The notes below the pieces were generated by a model. It ran no database searches, had not been told where the DNA came from, and saw only the letters and a list, made by a program, of their open reading frames with translations. DNA of 64,000 bases from positions 868,001 to 932,000 of the forward strand of contig NC_083393.1 of assembly GCF_030864355.1 (NCBI RefSeq), given 5' to 3'. How positions within the stretch are numbered: the first letter of the stretch is position 1; every line of letters begins with the position of its first letter. The translations under genes and the position numbers were made by a program. Of this stretch, positions 22,003 through 33,289 are shown piece after piece. The stretch is from Cutaneotrichosporon cavernicola. Taxonomy: Eukaryota; Basidiomycota; Tremellomycetes; Trichosporonales; Trichosporonaceae.

Positions 22003-24098
22003 CTACTTGCCGAAGAGGAACGCCGAAATGGCCAGGGGAACAGGGTTGCCGGCGTCCGGCGCCGCACACGAGAGGGACCACCTGGCGTCATACGCGACAA
22101 AGATGGCACGGTAGTGGAGGACGATGGCCGTGACGATCGAGAGATGCCACAGTTGGTGGCTTGCACCGAAGCGGTCAAAGATGCCAGGGGCCGCGCACTC
22201 TGGGAAGTGGAAGGCGTAGAAGGTTAGGCCGACGAGGTACATGGCGACCGAGTAGAAGAAGGGTGCAACAAACTTGCCCGCGACGTGGCGTCCGTGCTCG
22301 CGGAAGAGCTGTACCATGGGCGCAAACATGGCGGCGTTCAAGCAGAGGAAGAAGAGGATGCGCCATGGCTTATTCTTTCTCTGGTTGAACCACTTCTGGA
22401 AGGGCAGGTACGAGCCGAGGCCACCAAACGCGACGTTGACCAAGGTGTAAGCAAACACGTGGGTCCCGCGGCAGTAGTAAGCGTTGTAGACAACCGTGTT
22501 GAACGACATGGCAATCAGCCACGAGATACCGATGTAGTCGACACACGCGCCCCACTCAAACCACCGCCTATTCGCACAACCGGACAGGATGTGCCAGCCG
22601 GCTGATGAGACAAGACACGACATGGCGGCCAGGAGGTAGGAGATGAGCATGGCTGTGTCGATCCAGTGCGCATCGGGAAGCGGAGTACGCCAGATGATGA
22701 ACGGGATCACTCCCAAGATGAACAGCGTGGGGATGAAGTGTGAGTGGATGTTCACCGTCTCGTTGTGCATGCGGAACGCAGACTTGATCAAGGGGATCGG
22801 CCCATTGCGACCCAGTGGGATAAACCGGCTGGCGGTCAGCGATGCCCGCGTCCACCAAGCCGCGCGTGGTTAGTCACTCACTAGCCTGTCAGGAGGTACT
22901 GGTTGTTGCGCCACCAGATGGGAAGGTCTTGGTATGTGATCAGCTTGAGCCCTTGCTCGCTTCTGACGAGGGCCTCCTCAATAGTCGTGCCCAGGTCAGG
23001 GATGAGATGGGCGCCGTGTTTGTCACATTCGCGAAGCTCGTCGTGCTGCTCGTGCTCGGCCAAGAGGTCCTCGTCGACAACGCTCCCATCGTCGCCCTCG
23101 TCATCCACGACCGCCGCACCGTCTGGACGGAAGTGCCAGTTGAACAGTGGTCCGCGGTCATAGTAGTCCGCCTGGCTCAGGCTCTTGCTGCGGGGGTGGC
23201 GATGTCTCTTAAAGGCGTGCGCGGGAGCTGGCGTACGGTTAGGGAATAAATACTCGGGCTCATCCTCGTCCTCGTCGCTTCCCTCGGTGGGGCGGGCGTA
23301 ACGCTCGTCCAATGAGCACGAGCGCGTGTGGTCCACCCGACGTGGGGTGCATACCGAGCCCTCGTCATCCTCCCAACCAAGTGATTCCCAGCCCTGCCAA
23401 TCATCGGGCGGCAGGAGGGCATGTACGAGGTCGATTACACGATGCTGCGCAGAACGCATTGCACGGTTGGACGCCGAAACCGGGTCGGGCCACGAGTCCC
23501 CGTGAACCGACAGGTTGACATCCTGCAGACGGTGAGGAAGTTCGCGGAGCCACTGGCGCTGCGCCTCAAGGGGGAGCTTGGGCATCGAGAAGCCCGCGGG
23601 CACATATGCTGCGACATCCTCGCGCAGGCTGCGGAGCGTGTCAAGGAGTGCCTCTGCCTCGCTCCCTGTCCCTGCAAGGCGGGCGGAAGGAGACAGTGGC
23701 CTCAACCCCGCTGCGCCGCGCCGTCGCAGGCCCGGTGCCTGTTCGTCGAGGGCTTGGCGGGCTGAGCTCTCAGCGTCCACGAGCAAGTCGTGCTCGTCGA
23801 GCGTGTCATAGTCCGTCTCATCCTCCGAGCTGGGGGATGGTGAGGAAGTCGAGTTGCGGTTCTCGGTTGCAGTCCCGAGGCGTTCACGGAGCGCAATTTC
23901 AGCCTCGCCGAGATATCCGAGTAGTGCCGCACGGAGGCCAGAGACAGACACGTGTGGAAGAGATAGAGTCGGAATAAAGGATGCTGAGGGGATCTCGACG
24001 GTGTCGGAGTGGTCAGTGAGGGTGGTGAGATTGGGGTGCGAGAGCTGGCGCCAGCTTCGCCGGGTAGGCGAAGGGGAGGGGGAGGATGGAGAGGTCAT
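22003..24098 (-). CDS. PAQR/haemolysin-III family membrane receptor (IZH3-like)
   Basis: A seven-transmembrane protein of the adiponectin-receptor-like family, which in yeast (Izh proteins) affects zinc, sterol and lipid homeostasis. Exons 24098-22882 and 22828-22003 give 680 residues; the junction restores the family motif LITYQDLPIWWRNNQYLLTG followed by YRFIPL. The metal-site positions are visible: SSAGWHILSG and GASHQLWHLSI (HxxxH). The first ~410 residues are a long Ser/Pro/Asp-rich, mostly disordered N-terminus with a predicted helical stretch, similar in layout to yeast Izh3 rather than the short Izh1/2/4. ATG 24098 is used; an upstream in-frame extension to 24422 is low-complexity Pro/Ser and probably leader. 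Confidence 0.9.
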
Positions 24099-25079
24099 GG
24101 CTCGCCGCAGGGGCTGTTTTGGGAGGATGGAATGAGGGGGAGTGGTGAGTGGGGAGGAGACTCGTCGAGTGGGAGGGTGGTGGGAGGGAAGGAACAACGA
24201 GGGACCAAGGCTGTTTGCCTTTTGTGTGTGTGGAGAATGAGTGGGAGACAGATGGAGAAAGGATAGTGAGGAATAAGGAGGGATGGAGGTGGAGGGCAAG
24301 GGGAAAGGGGTGGAGAAGAATGCGAGTTGGGGGGGGGGGAAGGGGTGAGTTAGAGGAATGGGGTAATGGGATGGGAGGGGGGTTAGTTCAGAGCGGGATT
24401 TGAGAGGGCCATGTCTTTCCAAGCGGATGTGCCTGAATCAACAGCAAAGCTTGGCAGCCCCGCAAACAACTGTAATACTTTTTCTAATCTAGTCATTAGT
24501 CAGTAATAGGGGCTAGTTGGGCTCCACACAATCGTTTCCCACGCTATATGCTTGAACACGTTCCTGTGACTAGTAAGACGTAAAACTTATTTTCCTATCT
24601 CTGTATCTCTGGGTGCTTTATGGTACGCTTTCAAGGCCATGCATCTTCATGATTCACAAGTGACGAATTGATGGTGGTGGTGATATGGTGGTGACGAGGG
24701 TGGAAATCTTTATGTGCATTCCTATGCTATTTACAGTGTTATCCGGACAATCCGGCCGATAGGCAGAAGATGCCAGGGTGATTGCCCCATAGCACCGCGC
24801 ACAGTCTCTTTGGCCGCAGTTCAGTAGCAATGGTCACCACACAATTTGTCCACAACCACCCAACTCCTAATACAACCCTAGATTACAACTTACTTATTTG
24901 AGGCACGCTGGGCTAATCCCAGCAAAACTGACGTATCTGATTAACAGCTTCAATAAATCACGTGACTGTCGCGTGTCAATAAACGTAAGCGGACATTGCT
25001 TCATGTCCGCGTTCAGTATTTTCGATCTCGAGACGAACTGGAGAACAAGTCCGTCACCTCTCACAACACAATCGCAGAC
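24099..25079. other. Divergent intergenic region between PAQR gene and SYO1
   Basis: About 1 kb. The PAQR side (24100-24410) is strongly purine-rich on plus and includes an 11-G run at 24329-24339. The SYO1 side is AT-richer, with TCACGTGA at 24958-24965. No gene is seen. Confidence 0.55.
24958..24965. promoter_or_regulatory. Palindromic E-box TCACGTGA
   Basis: A perfect palindrome 114 bp upstream of the SYO1 start codon, the same 8-mer and a similar distance as upstream of the SERF-like gene. A bHLH site is inferred, not shown. Confidence 0.4.
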
Positions 25080-27391
25080 ATGGGCAAGGCGCAGGTCAAG
25101 AAGAGGACAGCAAAGCGGCACAACCCCATCCGCGTACCGGACGCTCACCTTGGCGGCGGTCGTGCAGACGGCAAGGCCAACCCTGACAAGGAGAAGCAGC
25201 TCCTTCCCGTTCTCGAGAAGGTGCGCTGCCCCGCCAGATCCCCGCCTTCCCTCCTGCGTGGACTTCGCTGACTCGCAGCTCAAGGCACCCGAGGCTGCTG
25301 ATCGGACGTGGGCATGTGCGGCTGTTGGAAATCTCATCAACGAGGACGCTGCGATGCGTCGCCTCTTCCAGTCCCGCAACGTTGTGGGCGCGCTCATCGA
25401 GCGGCTGAGTGACGACGTTGATGATGTTGTTGTCGAGGCGTCAGGAACCCTCCGGTGAGTACAGCTCAAGCCGAGTTGCGAGATAAGCTGACATCAGTAA
25501 CCTCGCGATTGACGGAGGCCACGAGATCTGCGGCGAGATGTTCAACAAGGGCATCATGCCCCACCTCACTGCTCTTATGGGCAAGGTGAGCTCACCGCAC
25601 GGCGATGCTGACCCAGATCTCCGGGACGATCGACAACGTGCTTGCCGGGACCGCAAAGGAACTTCCCGAAGATGAGATCGAGCGCCGCGGCCACCTCCTC
25701 GCTCTCACCGAGAATGTCATCATGCTCGTCTGGAGCCTGGCCGAGGCAAGCTGGAAGACCCTCGAGGCTGTCAACGCCGCACACGGCGAGGGCCTCCTGG
25801 TGAAAGCACTGCAAGGTAGGGACCAACTCTCTCCTGGTGTCGCGCTCGCGGCTGCCCAGGCGCTCTTCTGTCTCACGCACGACAACATGCCGTTCTCATC
25901 CGCTCTCCTGGCGCAGCCCAACGCTCTCCCGGTGCTTGTTGGGATTGTCAAGGCCGACCACATGCCAGCCGAGCGCGACGCCAAGGGCAAGGGCCGTGCC
26001 AAGAAGTCCATGGACCTGGAGGACGACGAGACCGCCGATGGCCGTGCGCTCCTCACCCGCGTGCTCATTGCCGGCACACTGCGTAACCTCGTCGATCCTG
26101 GGTCATCCGCAGACTCCAAGGTTGGCATTGCTACGCTCACGAACGAAGTCATCCTCCCGTTGATAAACGGGTTGCTGGACCTCGACCTGGCGCAGGCAGC
26201 GGAGCGCGTGACTCAGCTTGTGACAGAAATTGTAAGCTGAAGAAACTACAATACAGCTGACGGCAGCCGAAGGACGGCCCAGTGCTTGGCAAGGACGTCA
26301 AGGTTGACCACAAGTCGACCGCTGAGATCAAGCTTGAGCGCGTGGAGCGCCTGCTCAGCACTGTCGGTGTGGGCCTGGAGATCTTGACGTCGATTTGTGC
26401 GGGACTCGAGGACGCGGTCGACGAGGATATGGAGGAGGACGGAGGTGAGTGGCTACCATGCCGAAGTTGCCAGCCGCTAATCGCAGCCGACGACGATGAT
26501 ATGGACGAGACGATGGGCGACGAGGACCTGATTGCGCGCGGCCGCGAACCAAACGCAAACGGTACGGCGGCCGCCGCACCCAGCGTCAACACCGCCGCGA
26601 CCCTTCCCCACCTTCTCTCTACCCTCTCCCTCCCAACCCGCCTCCTCACTCTTGCCCAGCTCAACAAGCTCTCCCTCCCTCCTCACGGTCCCAATCCTTC
26701 TGTTCACCCACCCACGACGGCTGCCCTCTCTGTCGTTCACCTGCGCGCACTCGAGGCGCTCAACAACCTCCTCATCTCTACCTCCGCAGCGGTTATGGGC
26801 GGGGAGCAGCTTGCGCAGCTTCTTCCCCCAGCGATGTGGGAGGGCGTCTTCGCCATCGTGCAGGGAACGGGCGAGGACGCGGCGGCACTCAAGGCCAAGG
26901 GCCAGGAGATGCGCCTGGAGCTGATGGAAGGCGCCCTCGCCGGCGCGTGGGGCCTGTCCAAGACGATCCCCGCCGCGGCACCCCAGGGCGCAACGGACAT
27001 GATCACGAAAGCAATCCCAGTGCTTCGGATCGAGGCTGCCGCTCGCGCGGTTGACACCCTTGCCTCGCTCGCAGCCCGTCCCAGCGTGACAATTGAGGAG
27101 AACGCCGCCGTCGCACAGTGGCTTGTGGCCGCTCTCACCTCCCAGCCCAACGCCGAGATGATGGTTGCTCTGCTCAACGCCGTTATTGACATCTACGCCG
27201 ACGAGGGCCGCGAGTATGACCAGCCTGTGTTTGTTGCCAACAACATGATTGGTGCGCTCACAAACATTGTCGCGCGCGTGCGCTCCGAGTCGCGCAAGAT
27301 TGACAGGAGGAAGACCCCGCTCCTCCGTGCTCGCGCTGAGGAGGCGTACGAGAACCTCGTTGCGTTCATCAAGTACCGCCGGAGTCTGTAG
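25080..27391 (+). CDS. SYO1: Symportin-1-like ARM/HEAT protein (SYO1/HEATR3)
   Basis: Syo1 carries ribosomal proteins L5 and L11 together into the nucleus and hands them to 5S RNP assembly. Exons 25080-25220, 25279-25454, 25498-25585, 25617-26231, 26267-26444 and 26487-27391 give 700 residues. The start MGKAQVKKRTAKRHNPIRVP is a basic, PY-NLS-like tail typical of the family. Helical repeats follow (ERLSDDVDDVVVEASGTLRN, WSLAEASWKTLE, AGTLRNLVDP), interrupted by an acidic loop (DDDDMDETMGDED, about 395-410). The C-terminus ENLVAFIKYRRSL also fits. The convergent SPP gene ends 53 bp away. Confidence 0.88.
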
Positions 27392-27444
27392 TTTTAGTCT
27401 ATCTATCCATGCATCTGGGCCTGTTCTATAGCTGTGAGAGCGCA

Positions 27445-28822
27445 CTACTTGCGCTTGCCGCCCTTGCGTTTAGAGCGGGTTCTCGGGCCCTCGTTGCCGC
27501 CAACACCTGCGCCGTCCATCCAGCTGTTATCCTGGGGCTGCGTATCCGCGGGCGTGTCGTGTCCCGGCTCATCGTCACCGTTCTGCTCGACGACCACCTC
27601 AGCTTCGGTCACGGCAGCCTTGGCCGCAGCCTTGGCCTTGGCCTCCTTGCGCGCCATCATTGCGACCTCGCTCGGAGCCTCGATGGTCTCGTCCTTCTCC
27701 TCCTCCTCCTCGTCGCGCCAGATCCACCAGAGTTTGGTCTCGCCAAGTGTCGCAGAAGTGAGGAGCGGACCGATAACACACGCAGGCGAGAGGTAAAGTA
27801 GGGCGGGCTGCGGCTTGCCGGTGTGGAGCATGGCAGCAATGGTGGCCCCGAGGCCCGCGATATAGCTCGCAATGGCAGACCAGAAGTAGGGCTTGTTAAA
27901 CGATGAGCGCGGGCCCACGTCGACCTTGGGGTTCGCGACGGCGTAGCGGGCCAAATCGAAGCGGAGACAAAGAGCGATAAGAAGACCGGGGATGACGACG
28001 TCGCCCAGACCCAGCATGGCGAACGTGTTATCCGTCTTTGGGGCGAGAAGCTTGATGGGTGCATCGACACCCTTGGCGACCGTCACCATGACGGGAGTGT
28101 AGAAGACCCAGAAGACGTCGTATGCGAGGAGGAGGGAAAGGAGGAGCACTGCAGTCGGGAAGCCGTCCAGTCTCAGCAGCGCTAAGGCAGCCGTGGCGAG
28201 GCAGAGAGCGAGAGCGTTGGAAATGAGGTATGGCCGGCCGAGAGCAATGTATGCAGCCGGAAGGCCGAGAGCGAAAGGAAGGGCGAGGAGAGACGCGCGG
28301 CGGAAGGGCACATGAGCGATTTCTGTTGTCAATACAATAAAGGCGGAGGGCCAACTTACGCTTAATCCCAGAAGACACGCGGATGTGGTACGTCGATCCG
28401 GCCAACCCGGTCGCGCGGAGGATGAAGTGGAGAATGCTGTCGAGGGTGCTCTGAACCGCGAGGCCTGAGGCGATGGAGACTGCGTTAGTTGATGAGCTCA
28501 AACCTGGCAACTCACAATAGCAGCCGAGGATGATGTCGAGTATCCAGGGCTCGACGTACGTGATCAGAGCATATAGTCCCAGGAGAGCGATACTCCCTAG
28601 GATCGGGAAGAGGATAGAATCGGCGAGGGTGAGTGTTTCGCCCTCATTCTCGTCGAGAATATCCTCGTCTTCCTCGAGCTCGAGGTTGATGCGGGCGCGG
28701 CGGGCTGCGCGCTTTCTAGCGCGCACAGGTGCGGGGATGCGCAGGGACTGGAAAGATCCGATGGCAATTGGCACGAGCGCTTGCGCGCCGAGCGTCGTGA
28801 ACGACGCGAGGTGTTCTGTCAT
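27445..28822 (-). CDS. Signal peptide peptidase (intramembrane aspartyl protease)
   Basis: An ER presenilin-type protease that clips leftover signal peptides within the membrane. Exons 28822-28516, 28479-28360 and 28322-27445 give 434 residues. The paired catalytic Asp residues are in LLAYDVFWVF and GLGDVVIPGLL, and the PAL motif is in QPALLYLSP, so the enzyme looks intact. About nine hydrophobic segments are visible. The C-terminal tail is acidic then Lys-rich, ending KGGKRK, which may act in ER retention (inference). The start is divergent from the TMA17-like gene, with only 180 bp between the two ATGs. Confidence 0.95.
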
Positions 28823-29002
28823 AATGAGCGTGATGGTGAGATGGTCAGATGCCAAGCCAAGACAATCCGGAACGTGGAGGTATTCCGGAAAAAATATGGT
28901 TCCTGCTGTGAAGATTGTGGAAGGGCAGGATCGCTGACAGCGCTGTTCAGATTGGGTACGAACTCTTGGGTGGAGGTCACTCCATCCTGCTTCGCCCACA
29001 TC
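28823..29002. promoter_or_regulatory. Short bidirectional promoter, SPP / TMA17-like
   Basis: 180 bp separate the two divergent start codons, so both core promoters must lie here or within leaders. No TATA box or named element stands out. Confidence 0.55.
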
Positions 29003-29438
29003 ATGTCGTTCCAGCCATCACACCAGCAGCCGTTCACGCCGGCCGAGGCGGCACAGCTCGATGTCGGTACTATCGTTGCAGGTAGGTCTTATTGCTGCTT
29101 GGCTGACGGGAGAAATCAGCCGCCTGCGTAACTCGCTCACCCACCTGCATTCGACACAGGGCGAGCTCCGACTGGCCCTGGTCGAGGAGGACGACGCGGA
29201 CCTCCGCTCCGCGCTCAACGAGAACGAGGCGGTGATGTGAGCTTTCCTCCACTCGACGAGAATATGCTAATCCAGTGCGAGCCAGAGTGAGCGCGTCGAA
29301 ATGCTCCGCGTCGCGCTGATCGACAAGGTCGGCGTGGACAGTCTTGCACACTACGGCATCGAAACCCAGCCCCAGACGAACGGGAGCGTGGCGAACGGCG
29401 CACCCACCGCAAGCGAGGACGAGGGAATGCACCTGTAG
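29003..29438 (+). CDS. TMA17: TMA17/ADC17-like proteasome assembly chaperone
   Basis: A small helical-hairpin protein of 121 residues from exons 29003-29081, 29113-29236 and 29276-29438. It shows the family pattern of two paired helices: ISRLRNSLTHLHSTQGELR, an acidic turn, then ENEAVIASQSERVEMLRVAL. Yeast Tma17/Adc17 binds Rpt6 to help assemble the proteasome base and is stress-induced. The assignment rests on this short pattern and the size, so it is tentative; another small coiled-coil protein such as a prefoldin-like subunit is possible. The introns are 31 and 39 nt. Confidence 0.6.
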
Positions 29439-29499
29439 AGGGGAGTTGGAATATCAGCGGAGAGACATAGCCACAATATAAATGCATAACAGACTAGAC

Positions 29500-30367
29500 C
29501 TAGAGATATCCTCTTCCGGTGCCCTTGGGGAAAACGCGTACGGCAGCAGGCTCAAGACGGAACTGGACCGCCTTGTCCCTGCTCACGGCTGGCCCACACT
29601 CTCCCGGAATTGCGCTGATTTCGCCGCTGACCTCGCCCGAGCGTGGCGTCAATCCCGAGACGCGCCACCATGGGCCGAGGCGGAGGAGGGGGCGGGTGAG
29701 TTCCTCGTTCTCGTGTGCTGTTGAGACGACACATCCCCCGACAGCGCGTGCGTCGGAGAGGAGTGCACGTACGGCTTGTGTGATGAGAGTGGCAGAGAAG
29801 CCCATGTCGAGCAACTCGGATAAGCCGTCTAGTACCACCAGCGCATTGGAGGAGGATTGGAGGGCCGTACGCACTACCGCGACGGTTGGCGCCAGTGTTG
29901 GCTCTGGGTTGAAGAGGGCCGGTTGCGGAGAGGAAGGATTTGATGGAAGATTGAGGGAGGGCGGCAGGGGAGAGGGTGAGATGTACGTCACCCTCTTGAG
30001 GGGGGATCCGAGGCGGCGGAGGACGGTGTCGAACGACGCGAGAGTTTCATGTCGAAAGTCGACCCAAATGATCTGGGGTCAGCTGACTGTGAGACAGAAG
30101 TAGGGCCCCAAAGGAGGGCTTTGAACGGTCGAGGCCACCGAATGGAGGAGAGATGGAGGACGAATGTATGCGAGGTCAAGTAGGAAATGTAGGAGCCGGA
30201 AGACTCACTGGAACTCTGGCCGCGCTTGCGCTCATGAACAGATGGTAGAGGACAACATTCGCGCTCGCAGTCAACGCGTCTGTCACAAGTAGGTGGGTAC
30301 CCGGTGGTGGGAGGGCTGATTGACCGACTGGTGTCGTAAAGGTGAGATAGTCGTCAAAGAGACCCAT
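29500..30367 (-). CDS. ELP6: Elongator complex subunit Elp6
   Basis: A RecA-like fold subunit; Elp4-5-6 forms a ring that binds tRNA for wobble-uridine modification. Exons 30367-30209 and 30072-29500 give 243 residues. The N-terminus MGLFDDYLTFTTPVGQSALP, the strand GTHLLVTDALTASANVVLYH and the IIWVDFRHET Walker-B-like region match the family, and LVVLDGLSELLDMGF is a further conserved strand. The classic P-loop is absent, as in known Elp6 proteins. It converges on the TMA17-like gene with 61 bp between stop codons and sits 190 bp downstream of the aminopeptidase P stop on the same strand. Confidence 0.88.
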
Positions 30368-30556
30368 GGATGCTATGGTGGGAGCAGTGAGGAGCGAAGA
30401 AGGTTCTATGTTGACAAAGTCGGGACAGTACACCTCACTCCAACTTCTTAACACGGTTTATCCGACATTCAACCGAGGGGCAATTCGACCTCCTCTCCGA
30501 GCTCGAGCTGATTGCTCTACTCATTTTCAACTTCTGATGCATAGTGTACACTGGTT

Positions 30557-32828
30557 CTACTGCTTACCCGTCCATGGCCAGATAAAGTGCGGCTTGCACA
30601 TCTTCTTGACCCAGTCGCGCGCATCCTTGTCCAGGTCGTCGTCGAGAAGCGGCAACAGCGCATCCTCGACCATCTTGTTGTATTCGTTGAGCGACTTGAT
30701 CTCGTCCTTGGTCAGGAGGTTCCAGTCGACCAGACGGTTGTCGATGGGCACGCGCGTCACGCACTCAAAGCCAAGCCACTTGGTGGCGAACTCGAACTGC
30801 GTCTCGACTTCCTTGCAAATGAACGTGCTCTCGATGCGCATCCCGTACTTTCCCTCGAGGTAAAATCCAGGTTCGATGGTGGTGACGTGCCCCGGCTTGT
30901 AGGAGAAGCCGTGCACGAAACCTGTCGGGAACTCGTGCACTGTGCCGTAGTTTGCTACGCCGTGGCCCAAGCCATGCCCGAAGTCGAGTCCGTCCTCCCA
31001 CAGGTGCTTGCGCGAGAAGGCGTTTAGGCCCGAGGCGTCGGCGCCGAGCGGGAACGTCGCGTTAGCCACGGCAAGGTAGCCCTGCAGTACGCGGGTGTAC
31101 TGGCGCTTCAGGTCGGCCGAGGCGTCCTTGCCCATAAAGAGAGTACGGGTTGTGTCAATGGTCGCGTCTGATGTTAGCTGCACACGGATATGAGCGAGGC
31201 GGCGTACCAAGATACTGAGGGCCCGAGTCACTGCGGTCAGCTCTGGGACATGTCGGAGACGCCGTACATTACGTAGGGCGTGGTGATGTCGATCTGAGCC
31301 TCATTGCCGCGCGAGGGCGCATAGTGCCCAGACGCTATCGTTAGCTTGCTATCGCGACGACGAGTGACCTCACCAGCATTCGGGCCAGTGGCGGAGATGT
31401 CGCCATACGCCAAGCCAGCGTACATGTCCTCCTGTCGGCGGTAGCGCGCGAGCACCATCGCGGCGGCCCACTCGCCGACGTCCTTGCCCTCCTTGACAAG
31501 GCGGTTCTCCAACCACGCCATCCAGCGAGCCTGTTGTCAATGGGGTTAAGCGGCACAAAGAACCCACCATCGCACGCCCGTCGCGGAGGTAGGCGTTACG
31601 GAAATTCTGAAGCTCCACGGGGTTCTTCAAGACTTTCGCCTCATCGACCGGACACGCGATAGTGTTGACGTGCGCCTGATGTCAGCTTCGACCATCGCAG
31701 CGGCTAACCGGCTCGCACGCCTTCGCGAGCGCCCAGGACGAGGTTCGCGCCGCAAAGATCTGGGCCTTCTTCCCACCGACCGCCTTGACGGACGCCTGCA
31801 CAAACTTCTGCACCTCGTCAACGCCGTAGGCCTTGAGTGTGACTCCGGCGTTCTCGAAGTCAGCCAACATCTCGTCGTCGCCCTGGACCTTGCGCTTGTC
31901 GACGAAGAGTGCGCAATCAGTCGCCGTGATGACGCAATACGCGAACGCGACAGGCGTGTACTCAACATCCGAGCCACGGTAGTTCAGCAGCCACGGGATG
32001 GTGGTAATGGTTGGGAGGAGGTAGATCCACTGGTCAGAATGGGTGTACTTCGTGAGCTGCGCGCGGATGCGCTTGAGCTTCGCGTCGGTCTTCTCGCCGC
32101 TCAACGTGTAGGGGTAATGTGCGAGTGGGTTGAGGGAGCGCGGTGCGGGTGTGTGCACAACATCCACGAGGTTCTCGTTGAGCGGGATGAGACGGGTGTT
32201 GACAACAGAGAGACGGGCCTCGATAGTGCGCGCGAAGTCGACGCTGATGAGCTTGGGGTCGATGCCAATACGAGACCCGTCAGGGAGGTCATTTGAGACA
32301 TACTCAGTCCAACCGCCTGCGACAGCGGCGTCGCCGTTTCCGCCCGTCGCGCCAACACGCACGACCTTCCACCCCTTCTTTGGAACCATCCTCTCGGCCA
32401 GGATCCAGTACCGGCTGTCTACGAAGAGCAGCGCATCACCCTCAATACCAGCGCTAGGTACTAGGGCGGTGCCAGCCGACCCGTCGAATCTGGTTCAGCG
32501 CTGCAGCGGACGCGGACGAACATACCCTGAGATCCAGTCGCGCCTCTTGTCGCTGTCGGCCGTGTACTCGCTCATGTGCTCGTCCTGGCTCGGCACGACG
32601 CTGATGTCAGCCCTTCCCCGGCGGAGTGACGACATACTACCAGTCGAGCTTGGCTTCGGCGATTGCCTGGCGCAGATCCTTGAGGCGAGTCTGCATCTCT
32701 TCCTCGCTAGGCGGAGCGACCGCGAGCACCTTCTCGTCGAGGGCGTAGACTTCCTCGAGGACAAAGTCGGACTCACTGCCCTCGTCAGGAAGGCGGATGG
32801 GCTTGTCGCGCGGACCAAGGCAGAGCAT
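30557..32828 (-). CDS. Cytosolic Xaa-Pro aminopeptidase P (M24B)
   Basis: Removes N-terminal residues that precede proline; a two-metal enzyme. Eight exons: 32828-32641, 32600-32526, 32489-31709, 31675-31568, 31530-31374, 31334-31268, 31230-31208 and 30557-31167, closing to 669 residues. The N-terminal creatinase domains contain VVPSQDEHMSEYTADSDKRR and FDGSAGTALV. The catalytic pita-bread domain has metal-ligand positions in VIDSGPQYLDATIDTTRT, GHGLGHGVANYG, IEPGFYLEGKYGMRIE and the following strand. No signal or mitochondrial peptide is visible, which suggests a cytosolic location. Exon 7 is only 23 nt, and it encodes the first metal Asp, so splicing there is essential. Confidence 0.93.
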
Positions 32829-33289
32829 GATGGCGGATGTATGATGGTTGAGTGATGTGGGTTATGGAGGGTTGGGGATGGTGACGATGATGGTAACGAT
32901 GATGGTATTGATGGATGGCCCCACATGTGCGTCACTTTCGCCACTCAGGGGTGGGGCCTGCTGATGCACGTGACCGGGACGCGACGCGTTTGAACACAGT
33001 TGAACGCGACTTGTTTTACCTTCCTCGCGTTGACCACCGGCACCTCTCTGCCTGATCTGCTTGCCACCATAACACCAAATTCACCAAGGATGGTGAGGAA
33101 GGTGGGAGACCTGGGACGGGAAAGTGAGCGACTATATTAGTCGAGTCATGCTCTTCAACCTCTTTTCTCTCTCTTTCCATTTCCCATCTCATCCATCTTC
33201 TGCCATCGTCAACAACTTTCTTCAAACTTAACTCACCCTTCTTAGCATCACTACCCGTACTCACCACACTCACACCACCTCATATCATC
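32829..33289. promoter_or_regulatory. Shared promoter of aminopeptidase P and CFIm25
   Basis: 461 bp between divergent start codons. It contains a CACGTG core near 32969 and a long C/T-rich stretch on plus just before the CFIm25 start (about 33150-33250). No further element is claimed. Confidence 0.5.
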
